Positions 42,767 through 51,488 of a stretch of DNA of 64,000 bases are shown here, piece by piece. Made by a program: the position numbers and the translations under genes. The notes beneath the pieces are model-generated. The model did no database searches. It saw only the letters and a list, made by a program, of their open reading frames with translations, and was not told where the DNA came from. How positions within the stretch are numbered: position 1 is the first letter of the stretch; the number at the start of each line of letters is the position of its first letter. The stretch is from an uncultured Prevotella sp. GTDB taxonomy: Bacteria; Bacteroidota; Bacteroidia; Bacteroidales; Bacteroidaceae. The stretch lies in contig CAMNII010000004.1 in assembly GCA_946540435.1 (NCBI GenBank), forward strand, positions 1 to 64,000, in the 5' to 3' direction.

Positions 42767-43576
42767 TCACCACTGTCCCTTTCCTCCGCAGGAGATACAG
42801 GGTGCATGATAGTGTGACTGCGACACGACCTGCCGACATTCCTCGCAGTATTTTGTTCCGCCAAAGTCAACGGCATCGTTCTTGACCATCCGTCCGCTAC
42901 CGTTACACAGGCCGCATTGCTTGGGCTGTCGCGTGGTGCCTACCGTTGTACCGCTGCTGCCTACCGACGGCAGGCCGGCTCCGGTGGTCTGCATCTGCTG
43001 GGCCTGTGACAAAGCCTGGAAGTAGATTTCATAGGGTGCATATTCGTCGGGAAAGGCTGTGTTATAATGGCTCCGGCAGTAGTCCGGCTTGACGCATGCA
43101 GGGGCGTTGGGCGCTGTCGGACAGTCGATAAACGAATTATAGACATACCATCCGGCTGATGAGTCGTAGCGGTACATGCGCAGGAAGTAGCGGCCGTCGT
43201 CCGTGGACAGCGTTATGCCTGCCGACACGCCGGGAATGGGATAGTAGGGCAGTCCGTCCATGGTGCCTCCGCGTGTCAGGTTCACCCAGTGTTCCCGCTG
43301 TCCGAGGATGAGGGCGACGCTGATGTCGGCCGTCATATTGTTCGACTGCACATAGAACAGCCTGTTGTAGTCGTCGTGATAATAACGTCCTTCAAACTTC
43401 ATGTTGTTGATCATCTGTGTCATCGAGTTCATCATCTGATTGAACATGTCCTGCGCCGACATACCCATGTTGACCTGCGCGTGCAACGCCGATGAGGCGG
43501 CAAGAGCCATGGCGAGGACAGCCATGCGTACCGTCCTTGTCCCTCCGAGGGGGTTTCCTTTTTTGAGTTTAATCAT
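42767..43576 (-). CDS. Secreted protein with DnaJ-like zinc knuckles
   Basis: The product has 269 residues with a signal peptide ending about residue 34 (MALAASSALHAQ). A Met/Asn-rich stretch (NMGMSAQDMFNQMMNSMTQM) follows. The middle (about 70-170) is rich in Tyr and has four Cys. The last 60 residues hold CGLCNGSGRM, KYCEEC and CISCGGKG, a pattern like the CxxCxGxG zinc repeats of DnaJ, which is unusual in an exported protein. No enzyme family is recognised. It lies between the GH127 and GH123-like genes in the same direction. The function is unknown. Confidence 0.75.
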   Translation of the reverse strand: MIKLKKGNPLGGTRTVRMAVLAMALAASSALHAQVNMGMSAQDMFNQMMNSMTQMINNMKFEGRYYHDDYNRLFYVQSNNMTADISVALILGQREHWVNLTRGGTMDGLPYYPIPGVSAGITLSTDDGRYFLRMYRYDSSAGWYVYNSFIDCPTAPNAPACVKPDYCRSHYNTAFPDEYAPYEIYFQALSQAQQMQTTGAGLPSVGSSGTTVGTTRQPKQCGLCNGSGRMVKNDAVDFGGTKYCEECRQVVSQSHYHAPCISCGGKGQW

Positions 43577-43607
43577 AAATCTGTTAATTTAATGTTGTTG
43601 TAATGGA

Positions 43608-45296
43608 TTAGCGGGTCCTACAGAGGTCATTCAGCCGTTTCGTGGCTGTGGTGACCATTGCTTCCACATCGACGTCGGCAGCCATGTGCGTAGCGCGGAA
43701 GGGTGTGAGGATTTCCTCGATTTCATCGGGAAATTCTGCCTTCAGCAGACGTATCTTCTCAAAGGCTTGGATGCCTTCCATGAGGCGTTCCATGCGGATG
43801 CTGGTGCCGTCGGGATAGACCATGAAGCAGTCGCCCGAAGGCCACGTGCGGAAGCGGCCGTCGGTGCAGGGATCGGCCACCCAGCTGTTATAAGCCCAGC
43901 GTAGGTAGCCGTCGTAGCCCACGGCAGCAGCATGCCATCCCATATAGGCGGCCTCAGCGGGCGGCGAGAAGGTGAACGTGTTGGGGCGGTCGGGTCCGCA
44001 GCAGGTGTAGAACGTCACGGGCTGCCCTGCTTGGTTTCGCTCTGCGATATAATGGTCTTCAATGATGGCGTTGTTATAGAACACGCTGATGTCGTGCACC
44101 TCGCTGTAGAACTCGGGGAAGTAGTTATACGCACCCTCCATGCGCCAGCCGGCATCGGCTTTTTTCATCACGGCATGGGCAGCCTTGAGCTGGGCCGTGG
44201 GGCGCTCGTCGATGGCGATACAGGTCTTCTGGAACCATCCCTTCGCCTTCAGATGGGCAGCGAAATCCTTGAGGAACGGCAGGAGGAAGTCCTCATAGCC
44301 TTTGTCGCCCGGCTCGAAATGGATATACCTGACGCTGTTCGATGCCTGGTCGTAGTAGTCGAAGCGGTAGTGCCAGGGCAGCAGCGTATAGCAGTCGATC
44401 TGGCGGTCGATGCCCATCGACATCATGAACTCCACCCAGCGGTCGAAGACGGTGTAGTCGTAGTGCCACCGGCCGTCGACGCCCTTGGTCTTGCCAATCA
44501 TGCTCTCGAAGGGGTCGAGGGTCTGCGAGTTCCACGGGTGCTGGATGATGCTGCAGGTGATGACCTTCTGGCCGGCATCGGCGAGGGTCTGCATGATGGG
44601 TCGCATCAGGTCGAAGTGCTGCTTGCTCCACAATGGCACGTCGTAGTAGCGGGCCACGGCATAGGGGTTCTGCCACAGGTCGAGGTGGAACGCCCAGTCG
44701 TGGGGCTGCGGGAGTATGCGGTCGAGCACGTCGACCGTCAGCGGCAGCCGGTGGCGCTGGCCGTCGCAGTCGATGGTCACCGTGCCGGAATACCTGCCGG
44801 CCTTTGCTCCCTGAGCGATGCTGACGGTGAACCAGACGGGTCGCGTCTGGTGGGCGTCGACGGCAAAGGCTGCTGTCTCGACGAGGCGGTCGGCGACGAG
44901 GGCGGAGTCGTTCTTCTGGAAGTTGTCGGCAATGACATATCCTACCTTATATATACGTATGTGCGAGGACGGGATGATGTTGCGGCCGTTCTTCAGGTCG
45001 GACACCGACACCTTCACCTGTCCGATGGCCTCGGCGGCGGCGATGACAGCCTGTGCCGACACGCGCTCGCCGCGCCATGCCGTGAGCGCGAGGGGCTTGC
45101 GGCTCACCGTGGGAACCTGACTGCGGGAGTAGCGCTCATCGGTGGTGCCCCACCCCACGATGGTTTTCTTCACTGCCGTCCATGCGGTCTGGTCGCCGGG
45201 ATAGGGGTCTGCCTTCTCGGTTGTCTGCGCCACTACACTCGTCTGTGCCATCAAAAAGACGGAAACAAGGAATAAAAAAGGTTTTCTCATCATCAT
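43608..45296 (-). CDS. GH123-like (DUF4091) secreted glycoside hydrolase
   Basis: About 562 residues from the ATG at 45294-45296. A frame extension upstream crosses a promoter box and is rejected. A signal peptide (MRKPFLFLVSVFLMAQTSVV) precedes an N-terminal beta-sandwich (about 60-210). The DUF4091/GH123 barrel follows, with the Asp-Glu pair in CIAIDERPTAQLKAA, the likely catalytic pair for substrate-assisted cleavage. Characterised GH123 enzymes release beta-linked N-acetylgalactosamine. This one is only a family-level match. A -7 box TAACTTTG (45314-45321) lies just upstream, and the 22-bp array copy C lies about 60 bases beyond it. Confidence 0.8.
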   Translation of the reverse strand: MMMRKPFLFLVSVFLMAQTSVVAQTTEKADPYPGDQTAWTAVKKTIVGWGTTDERYSRSQVPTVSRKPLALTAWRGERVSAQAVIAAAEAIGQVKVSVSDLKNGRNIIPSSHIRIYKVGYVIADNFQKNDSALVADRLVETAAFAVDAHQTRPVWFTVSIAQGAKAGRYSGTVTIDCDGQRHRLPLTVDVLDRILPQPHDWAFHLDLWQNPYAVARYYDVPLWSKQHFDLMRPIMQTLADAGQKVITCSIIQHPWNSQTLDPFESMIGKTKGVDGRWHYDYTVFDRWVEFMMSMGIDRQIDCYTLLPWHYRFDYYDQASNSVRYIHFEPGDKGYEDFLLPFLKDFAAHLKAKGWFQKTCIAIDERPTAQLKAAHAVMKKADAGWRMEGAYNYFPEFYSEVHDISVFYNNAIIEDHYIAERNQAGQPVTFYTCCGPDRPNTFTFSPPAEAAYMGWHAAAVGYDGYLRWAYNSWVADPCTDGRFRTWPSGDCFMVYPDGTSIRMERLMEGIQAFEKIRLLKAEFPDEIEEILTPFRATHMAADVDVEAMVTTATKRLNDLCRTR

Positions 45297-45380
45297 GTCT
45301 AAGGTTGTTTTTGCAAAGTTACTCTTTTTTTTATAAAAACCCATCATTGTTCCCGATTTTTTCTTTCAGAAGCGACCTAC

Positions 45381-45594
45381 ACAAGGGTGGCCAACGGACA
45401 TAACAAGGGTGGCCAACGGACATAACAAGGGTTCGCAACGGATATAACAAGGGTTGGCAACAGACATAACAAGGGTTGAAAAAGACCTTCATGAGGATCG
45501 GTTTTGACGAAGGTAAGGATCGTGCGACCAAAATAAGCTATTTTGATGACCAAAATAAGCTATTTTGATGACCAAAATAGGCTATTTTGGTAGA
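45381..45594. repeat. 22-bp-period array, copy C
   Basis: Units start at 45381, 45403, 45425, 45447, 45469 and 45491, the first five with ACAAGGGT(G/T). A CGAAGGTAAGGATCGTGCGAC unit at 45508-45528 follows. Three palindromic units (CAAAATAAGCTATTTTG twice, then the AGGC variant) begin at 45529, 45551 and 45573. It is longer than copies A and B but has the same order and period. Confidence 0.9.
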
Positions 45595-45658
45595 CCGATG
45601 CTAAGGATGGCTATATCAAAGGGTTAGGAAAGGCTTGCGCATCGACTATTTTGGGACT

Positions 45659-46915
45659 TGCGCGCAGCCACTCCTTCACACCATTACTCCATAGAGATTT
45701 GTTGTTGTTATTGTTCTAAGGAGTTTGGGAGTTAAGGAGTTTTTTTCCTCTGCGCGCAGCCACTCCTTTACTCCATAGTGATTTGTTGTTGTTCTAAGGA
45801 GTTTGGGAGTTTGGGAGGTTTTCCCTCTGCGCGCAGCCACTCCTTTACTCCATAGTGATTTGTTGTTGTTCTAAGGAGTTTGGGAGTTTGGGAGGTTTTC
45901 CCTCTGCGCGCAGCAACTCCTTTACTCCTTTACTCCTTAGAGATTTGTTGTTCTAAGGAGGTTGGGAGTTTAGGAGTTTTTCCCTCTGTGCGCAGCAACT
46001 CCTTCACTCCTTTACTCCTTAGAGATTTGTTGTTCTAAGGAGGTTGGGAGTTTGGGAGTTTTTCCTCTCTGTGCGTAGCCACTCCTTTACTCCTTTACTC
46101 CATAGAGATTTGTTATTGTTCTAAGGAGTTTGGGAGTTTGGGAGTTTTTTTCTCTGCGCATCGTGCGGCAAGACGGTGTCGTGGAACGCACCAACCACTA
46201 CTACCCTTACGGCGGCCTGCACGGCGGAAGCATCATGAAATTTTCGTGTTTTTTCGTGTTTTTTGATGTTCCCTGATTATTTGTTGTTTTTTTGAACATC
46301 TAAAGACACGAAAGGAACGAAAGGGATGGGGATGCGCTCCGCGCAGAAATCTGAGATAATCTTTTGAAAATCTATGCTGATGCCAAGGGCATCATAAAAA
46401 ATTCGTGTCTTTCGTGTTTTTCGATGTTATATAATCTAAGATAAAGATTTTCTATGATTTTTTCCAGATTTTCTTAGATTTCTTGCCGTTAGGCAATCCC
46501 ATTAATATTGATGCGCTCCGCGCAGCCACTCCTTTACTCCATAGAGATTTGTTGTTGTTCTAAGGAGGTTGGGAGGTTTTTTCCTCTGTGTGCAGCCACT
46601 CCTTTACTCCTTTACTCCTTAGTGATTTGTTGTTATTCTAAGGAGTTTGGGAGTTTGGGAGTTTTTGTCCCTCTGTGTGCAGTTACTCCTTCACTCCTTT
46701 ACTCCTTAGAGATTTGTTGTTGTTCTAAGGAGGTTGGGAGTTAAGGAGTTTTTGTCCCTCTGTGTGCAGTTACTCCTTCACTCCTTTACTCCTTAGAGAT
46801 TTGTTGTTCTAAGGAGGTTGGGAGTTAAGGAGTTTTTCCCTCTGCGCGCAGCCACTCCTTCACTCCTTTACTCCTTAGAGATTTGTTGTTCTAAGGAGGT
46901 TGGGAGGTTTTCCCT
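45659..46915. repeat. Array of about 11 hairpin units of 75-92 bp
   Basis: Each unit runs from CTGCGCGCAG (or CTGTGTGCAG) through ACTCCTTTACTCC, AGAGATTTGTTGTTGTTC and TAAGGAGTTTGGGAGTT to a T-rich tract. ACTCCTTAGA pairs with TCTAAGGAGT within the unit. Six units lie at 45659-46156 and five at about 46508-46915, separated by an Rhs fragment and AT-rich repeats. Confidence 0.88.
46157..46237 (+). pseudogene. Fragment of an Rhs-repeat protein gene
   Basis: About 26 codons read IVRQDGVVERTNHYYPYGG and then LHGGSIM. This is the Rhs/YD core motif (DG.VVE..NHYYPYGG). No start, remaining Rhs repeats or toxin domain is present on either side, only hairpin repeats and AT-rich sequence. It is a remnant of a lost or displaced polymorphic-toxin-type gene. 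Confidence 0.75.
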
Positions 46916-47013
46916 CTATGCATCGGCTTTTTGGACTTGCCGATGAGCATTCTTCGGGGCAGCGACAGCCTGTTCCCGTGCTGCCGCCAACCATTTATCG
47001 AGTCTGTGAGGGT

Positions 47014-48744
47014 TTATTTTTCTGTTGCCGAGCGTTCTTCGAGACTGCGATAGTCTATTTTTCCGCGGTCGGTGCGCGGCATGACGTCGAGCACGTGGAC
47101 CTCGACGGGCACCATATAGGCGGGCAGGCGGTCGCGACACCAGTCGACGACGGCTTGCGCTATTGCGCCTCCTTCTTGTCGGGTGCCGGGCGTGAGGACG
47201 ACATAGGCTACGGGCAGTGAGATGCGGTCGGGGTGAGGCTTGCCGACGACACAGCACTCCTCGATAGCGGACATCTGCGAGATGATGCTCTCGATGCGCT
47301 CGGGGAATATCTTCGACACCATTCCGTTGTTGTCCTTCTGCATGATGAGGCGCTTGATGCGTCCGGTGATGAAGACGACACCGTCCTCGGTGATATAGCC
47401 TACGTCGCCGGTATGCAGCCAGCGGGTGCCGTCGGCATCGGTCTTGATGATGTCTTCCGTGGCCTCGGGGTTGTTGTAGTAGCCGGGCATGATGGTGGGT
47501 CCGGCGAAGCACAGCTCGCCCTCTTCGTTATACGACAGTTCCTCGCCCGTATTGACATCTTCCACGCGGCAGTTGGTCATAAAACCGGGAATGCCCACAC
47601 TCCCTTCGGGATTACACCATGGATAGGTGGCAGTAGCTCCGCTCACCATCTCCGTCATTCCCGTTCCTTTTATCAGGTCTACCGGCGAACCGCCAGCCCT
47701 GACAATCCTGTTCACTTCCCGCTCAACAGCAACCTCCAGTTTTTCTCCTCCTGATACCAAGAAGCCGAATCGTGAGAAATCATTGTCCTCGATATGTGGT
47801 ATCGACAATAATGCCGTCCAATAACTTGGTATGGAATACACATGGTTCACCTTGTAGCGGTTGACATACTCCACGAACTTCTGCGGCTCATATCGCGGAA
47901 TGAGCAATGTCTTGAATCCGCAGAACAATGGTTCTATCATGGCATTCACCAGACTGTAGTTTATAAACGGCGGAAGGGTTGCCATCATACATTCCTGACG
48001 TTGGTGAGGCCGGTCGGCAATCTGCACGAAGATGTTTGCCAGGATATTGCTGTTTGTTGCCACGCATCCTTTGGGCTGTCCCGTCGTTCCGCCTGTATGC
48101 GAAATAATGGCCCAGTCGCCATCTGCCCGTTGCGAAGGTGGCAAATCCGCCCCTTGTCCACGGCGGATGAAGGTCGTCCATGTCATCACACTTGCACTGT
48201 CCTTCACCCTCTCCTTGCGGTTCTTCATGTCATAGAGCCAACGGATGACGGGCGAGAGAGCCTGTGCCGGCGACACCACGACAGCCTTCTCCACGTGCGT
48301 CCTTCCAAGATGGTGCTGCATGATGGCATAGGTCCCGGTAAACATGAAAAAGTATTTGCTCCCCACCTCATTCAGGTAGTGACAGGTATCTTCCGCACTC
48401 GCTAACGGATGGATCATGTTGGCGACGGCCCCTATACGGTTCAGGGCAAACACCAGGTAGAGGACCTCGGGAATGCTGGGCAACGCCAGGGTGACGATAT
48501 CGTTCCGCCGGACACCCAGTGCCGAGAGGCTCCGGGCACAACGGTCTATCTCAAGGAATAAGCTCGCATACGTCACTTTGACTGTCTGATAGAGGATTGC
48601 CACGTCATCAGGATAATCTTGATTGCATTCCAGCAGATAGTCGTAGAGCGTACAACTAGGAATCACTGTCTTTAGCGTCGCCTCGGAATAGTGCTTCAGC
48701 CAAGGGCGGACAACGGATGGCAACTGCTTATCATTCTGTCGCAT
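47014..48744 (-). CDS. AMP-dependent acyl-CoA synthetase/ligase
   Basis: About 576 residues from the ATG at 48742-48744 (MRQNDKQLPSVVRPWLKHY). A longer start at 48777 is possible. The adenylation core has the P-loop-like SHTGGTTGQPKGCVA, GTGMTEMVSG and WLHTGDVGYITEDG, followed by the hinge GRIKRLIMQ. The C-terminal catalytic Lys lies in MPRTDRGKIDYRSL. It would activate a carboxylic acid, probably a fatty acid, as an acyl-adenylate and then a CoA thioester. It overlaps the end of the Lnb-like gene by 14 bases, so the two are translationally coupled, which suggests an acyl-chain link between them. Confidence 0.87.
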   Translation of the reverse strand: MRQNDKQLPSVVRPWLKHYSEATLKTVIPSCTLYDYLLECNQDYPDDVAILYQTVKVTYASLFLEIDRCARSLSALGVRRNDIVTLALPSIPEVLYLVFALNRIGAVANMIHPLASAEDTCHYLNEVGSKYFFMFTGTYAIMQHHLGRTHVEKAVVVSPAQALSPVIRWLYDMKNRKERVKDSASVMTWTTFIRRGQGADLPPSQRADGDWAIISHTGGTTGQPKGCVATNSNILANIFVQIADRPHQRQECMMATLPPFINYSLVNAMIEPLFCGFKTLLIPRYEPQKFVEYVNRYKVNHVYSIPSYWTALLSIPHIEDNDFSRFGFLVSGGEKLEVAVEREVNRIVRAGGSPVDLIKGTGMTEMVSGATATYPWCNPEGSVGIPGFMTNCRVEDVNTGEELSYNEEGELCFAGPTIMPGYYNNPEATEDIIKTDADGTRWLHTGDVGYITEDGVVFITGRIKRLIMQKDNNGMVSKIFPERIESIISQMSAIEECCVVGKPHPDRISLPVAYVVLTPGTRQEGGAIAQAVVDWCRDRLPAYMVPVEVHVLDVMPRTDRGKIDYRSLEERSATEK

Positions 48745-49963
48745 AGCTTGCCTCCTGTCTTTGCCCATGAACACCATATGCCAGACATCTCACTAAGAAT
48801 ATTGCCAACATCAATTCATGCGCCCATTCCATCCTGCCGGTATACAACGACCAGAAAAGCATAAAGCCTGCGATGACGACGGCAAAGAACAGGAACCCTT
48901 TCCGGTAATACGCTTTCTTCCTGCAACAGATCCACCAGAACAATGGTATCGGATTAAACACGATCAGGAACCAGTTCCAGAATAGTCCATACAGTTGCTG
49001 ACACGCTACATAAAGCAGATACAGGGAAAACAAGACATGGATGCAGAACAATACCGTATCGACTGCCTTTGAGACCTTTGAAACTGGGACAAACGCCAGC
49101 ACGACGGCCACCAACAGCAATACGCCAAAGGCCATGACGGGTGTCACTGCCGCCGGCTTATCGAAGAAGGTCTTTGGAAGCAACTCCACAGGCTCGCCAG
49201 ACATTCCCGGCCGCCGCGTACCATCCATCCCGACAATTTCGCCGTATGGGAGGACGGCAGCCCAAACCTGGGGATACATCTTGGCATAAAGCGGCATGTC
49301 ACGATGAGCATAGTCAGACACCATAATGACGGTTATAAATTCCAGCCAAGGCGAGTTTACGGTCATCAGATGCAACTTCTCACGCGTATTCAGTGTTAAC
49401 GGGTAGACATCGGGGTATTCAAAATGTTCACCCTCCATAATGGCGTTGACCGAACGGAACAGGGGACCCGTACAATTATTGAAAATAAAATCAAACTTCA
49501 TCGTCGGGCCCTTCATCATCAGGTTGTCCATCTTCCGCCACAGCTCGCGCTCCTCGGAAAGCGTCAGGTTCAGGGGATACTCCACCACGCCGCGGCCGTC
49601 CTTGCGGAACGTGTCGAGATACTCGTCATAGGGCAGCGCCTCATAGCCCGCCTTCATCTTGCCGGAGAGCAGCAACAGGTTGAACTCCGGACCCGGCGGG
49701 ACAATCGTGCTGAACGAGAAGCAATAGTCCAGGCCCTTCGACGGACACTGCAACCGAAGGCCGCAATGCCCCAAGGCAAAGAACAGCTCCTTGCCGGGAG
49801 AAGAAATCAGGATGCTCGCCGTGACAAAGTTACTGCTGTCGGGCAACACCTCCACGGCACCAGACCCGTCTGCTTGGGCACTCGCATCACCAGCCTCCGC
49901 AACCTGCGCCATCGACACAGAAGCCAGGAGAGCCAGGATGTATGTAAGAAACAATCTGCGCAT
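48731..49963 (-). CDS. Lnb-like lipoprotein N-acyltransferase (DUF4105)
   Basis: The protein has 410 residues. A signal peptide (MRRLFLTYILALLASVSMAQ) leads to the periplasmic DUF4105 domain (about 45-270). The papain-like catalytic residues can be seen in ALGHCGLRLQCPSKGLDYCF (His, Cys) and FIFNNCTGPLF (Cys). Four membrane helices follow (about 275-400). DUF4105 is now described as the N-terminal periplasmic domain of Lnb, the enzyme class that N-acylates lipoproteins in Bacteroidota. Assignment to that function is by family resemblance. The next gene is an overlapping acyl-CoA synthetase. A -7-like box TAATTTTG (49989-49996) lies upstream. Confidence 0.8.
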   Translation of the reverse strand: MRRLFLTYILALLASVSMAQVAEAGDASAQADGSGAVEVLPDSSNFVTASILISSPGKELFFALGHCGLRLQCPSKGLDYCFSFSTIVPPGPEFNLLLLSGKMKAGYEALPYDEYLDTFRKDGRGVVEYPLNLTLSEERELWRKMDNLMMKGPTMKFDFIFNNCTGPLFRSVNAIMEGEHFEYPDVYPLTLNTREKLHLMTVNSPWLEFITVIMVSDYAHRDMPLYAKMYPQVWAAVLPYGEIVGMDGTRRPGMSGEPVELLPKTFFDKPAAVTPVMAFGVLLLVAVVLAFVPVSKVSKAVDTVLFCIHVLFSLYLLYVACQQLYGLFWNWFLIVFNPIPLFWWICCRKKAYYRKGFLFFAVVIAGFMLFWSLYTGRMEWAHELMLAIFLVRCLAYGVHGQRQEASYATE

Positions 49964-50483
49964 AGATACTTACTTCACTTTAGAGATGCAAAATTACATA
50001 AAAAAAGCGAGACCGTGGCATGTCGTATCAAGAAAAATCATTCGCCCTAAAAGATTTTGGCGGCCAACTCAGAAATTACCTCCTTTTCACTAAACCCAAA
50101 TCTGTCATTAGAACGGTACGTTAGCGTTTCCACCTTCATAAATCCTAACGACCGATTTGGGTTAAAACGGAAAAAGAAATCCTCCCCCAATCCCACCTTC
50201 CGTAAGGGAGTCCCAACAGGGCCAATGCTGCCTGTTAAAACTCCTCTCCTTCAGGAGGGGTTGGGGGAGGCTGTACTTGCCCAAGCTCGTTCACGTTCGG
50301 AAGAGCTCGAGCATAGTTCAGCTCTTCGCTTACTTAATCACGACCTTGGGCTAAAGCCCGAGCTCGTTCACGTGCGATAAAGCATGAACAAGCTCATGCT
50401 TTATACTTACTTAATCACGACCTTGGGCTGAAGCCCGAGCTCGTTCACGTTCGGAAGAGCTCGAGCAAGGTTCAGCTCTTCGC
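49964..50483. other. Gene-free spacer with hairpins and duplicated gene-end sequence
   Basis: About 520 bases. It holds a -7-like box, an imperfect inverted repeat (50093-50164), a CCTCTCCTTCAGGAGGGG-type repeat common in Bacteroidota genomes (about 50176-50268), and two extra copies of the 3' end of the next gene with hairpins (50281-50482). No gene was seen. Confidence 0.7.
50093..50164. repeat. Imperfect inverted repeat
   Basis: AACCCAAATCTGTCATTAGA on the left pairs with the complement of TCCTAACGACCGATTTGGGTT on the right, about 20 bp with three differences and a one-base gap, around a 30-base loop. Confidence 0.65.
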
Positions 50484-50501
50484 TTACTTAATCACGACCT
50501 T
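50281..50501 (-). repeat. 77-bp repeat carrying the gene-end sequence and hairpins
   Basis: CTTACTTAATCACGACCTT occurs at 50329-50347, 50406-50424 and 50483-50501. The last copy is the coding end KVVIK plus stop of the next gene. Hairpins lie between copies: GAAGAGCT with AGCTCTTC, ATAAAGCAT with ATGCTTTAT, and GGGCT with AGCCC. Confidence 0.85.
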
Positions 50502-51260
50502 TTTGCCATTCTGGATGAGGAGGCCCTTGGCGGCCTTGCCCACCTGCTGGCCGGCAGCGTTGTAGACGACACCGTTGCTGGCGGTAGCTGCCTTCGGGGC
50601 GAGTACACCAGTGGTCTTGTGACCTTCGAACTCAGGATCGAACTTCGGCAGTTCGGCGCCTACCTCGCGGAAGATGGCATAGACCTTGGTGTCGGGCTCA
50701 GTGTTCCAGAGGGACTCGTCGGCCAGACACTCATCACGTGAGGGATATTCGGCATCGTCATTGTTGGAGTCACCGGTCTGGGGAGCATCAAGGCTGTTGA
50801 CGTTGATGAGTTCTGCTTCGCCGGTCCAAGTGAACGACCATACGCGGGACGACTGGTTATCACCAGTGAAGGTGGGATAGACATCGCTCTCACCATAGAT
50901 ACCATCCTCATAGACGGCGTCGGCATAGCAAACCAGTTCATAGCCTGCATTGGCAGCGGCGTTCATCTTTACCTCGAAGGTTCCGTTGGGGCTGGCGGGG
51001 TTCTCGGGCTTGTTGCAACCCTTGACATCGTCACCATTACCGTTTTCACCACCTACATACTTGAGGTAGGCTGTCTCACCCCAGTCTTCTGACTGATCGA
51101 AAACATAACCTGCGTCTTCATCGTTCTTGGGGTTGATGTAGACTTCACCGGCGCCTGTGGGAGATACATAAGCCTCGACATAGAGGTTCTTGAAAGGCGT
51201 CACGGCGCTTGCGCTTACTGCGAAGGCAGCAAATGCCATCAGTGTAAAAATTTTCTTCAT
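50484..51260 (-). CDS. Secreted protein with C-terminal sorting tail
   Basis: The product has 258 residues. A signal peptide (MKKIFTLMAFAAFAVSASAV) precedes an acidic beta-rich region with an InlB-like or Ig-like look (NGTFEVKMNAAANAGYELVC). The last 30 residues (VVYNAAGQQVGKAAKGLLI then QNGKKVVIK) match the Prevotella-type sorting tail shared with other exported proteins here. No catalytic motif was seen. A -7 box TAACTTTG (51342-51349) lies about 80 bases upstream. It follows the SusC gene, with a strong terminator between them, so it is its own unit. The function is unknown. Confidence 0.75.
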   Translation of the reverse strand: MKKIFTLMAFAAFAVSASAVTPFKNLYVEAYVSPTGAGEVYINPKNDEDAGYVFDQSEDWGETAYLKYVGGENGNGDDVKGCNKPENPASPNGTFEVKMNAAANAGYELVCYADAVYEDGIYGESDVYPTFTGDNQSSRVWSFTWTGEAELINVNSLDAPQTGDSNNDDAEYPSRDECLADESLWNTEPDTKVYAIFREVGAELPKFDPEFEGHKTTGVLAPKAATASNGVVYNAAGQQVGKAAKGLLIQNGKKVVIK

Positions 51261-51432
51261 ACGCTTTTGTTTTTAGTTAATAATGTTATTAATATAAATC
51301 ATTTATTACTTACTTAACGATAATCGATAATCTCACGGTTGCAAAGTTACGACTTTATTCAGAAAGAAAATACAAAAAATGAATACTTTTTTATTAAAAT
51401 CGGTTCATTTCTGCTTTATTTTACAGGTTTTG

Positions 51433-51460
51433 CCCGCCCCTGTGGGGTGACAGGGGCGGG
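51433..51460 (-). terminator. Terminator of the SusC/SusD operon
   Basis: Stem CCCGCCCCTGT (51433-51443) with ACAGGGGCGGG (51450-51460), 6-base loop, with A/T-rich sequence after it on the minus strand. It lies 28 bases after the SusC stop codon. Confidence 0.88.
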
Positions 51461-51488
51461 TTTTGCCTGTTTCGTTATTTCTTCATGA

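Larger units (their letters stand above)
45297..47013. other. Large gene-free repeat region
   Basis: About 1.7 kb with no intact gene. In order it holds a promoter box, 22-bp array C (45381-45594), six hairpin units (45659-46156), an Rhs gene fragment (46157-46237), a region with TTCGTGTTTTTC repeats (about 46240-46500), five more hairpin units (about 46508-46915) and a small hairpin CATCGG/CCGATG (46921-46950). Confidence 0.8.

Noticed and set aside
46508..46744. Small protein in the hairpin array
   Set aside because: It is made entirely of hairpin repeat units, and its motif repeats only because the DNA repeats.
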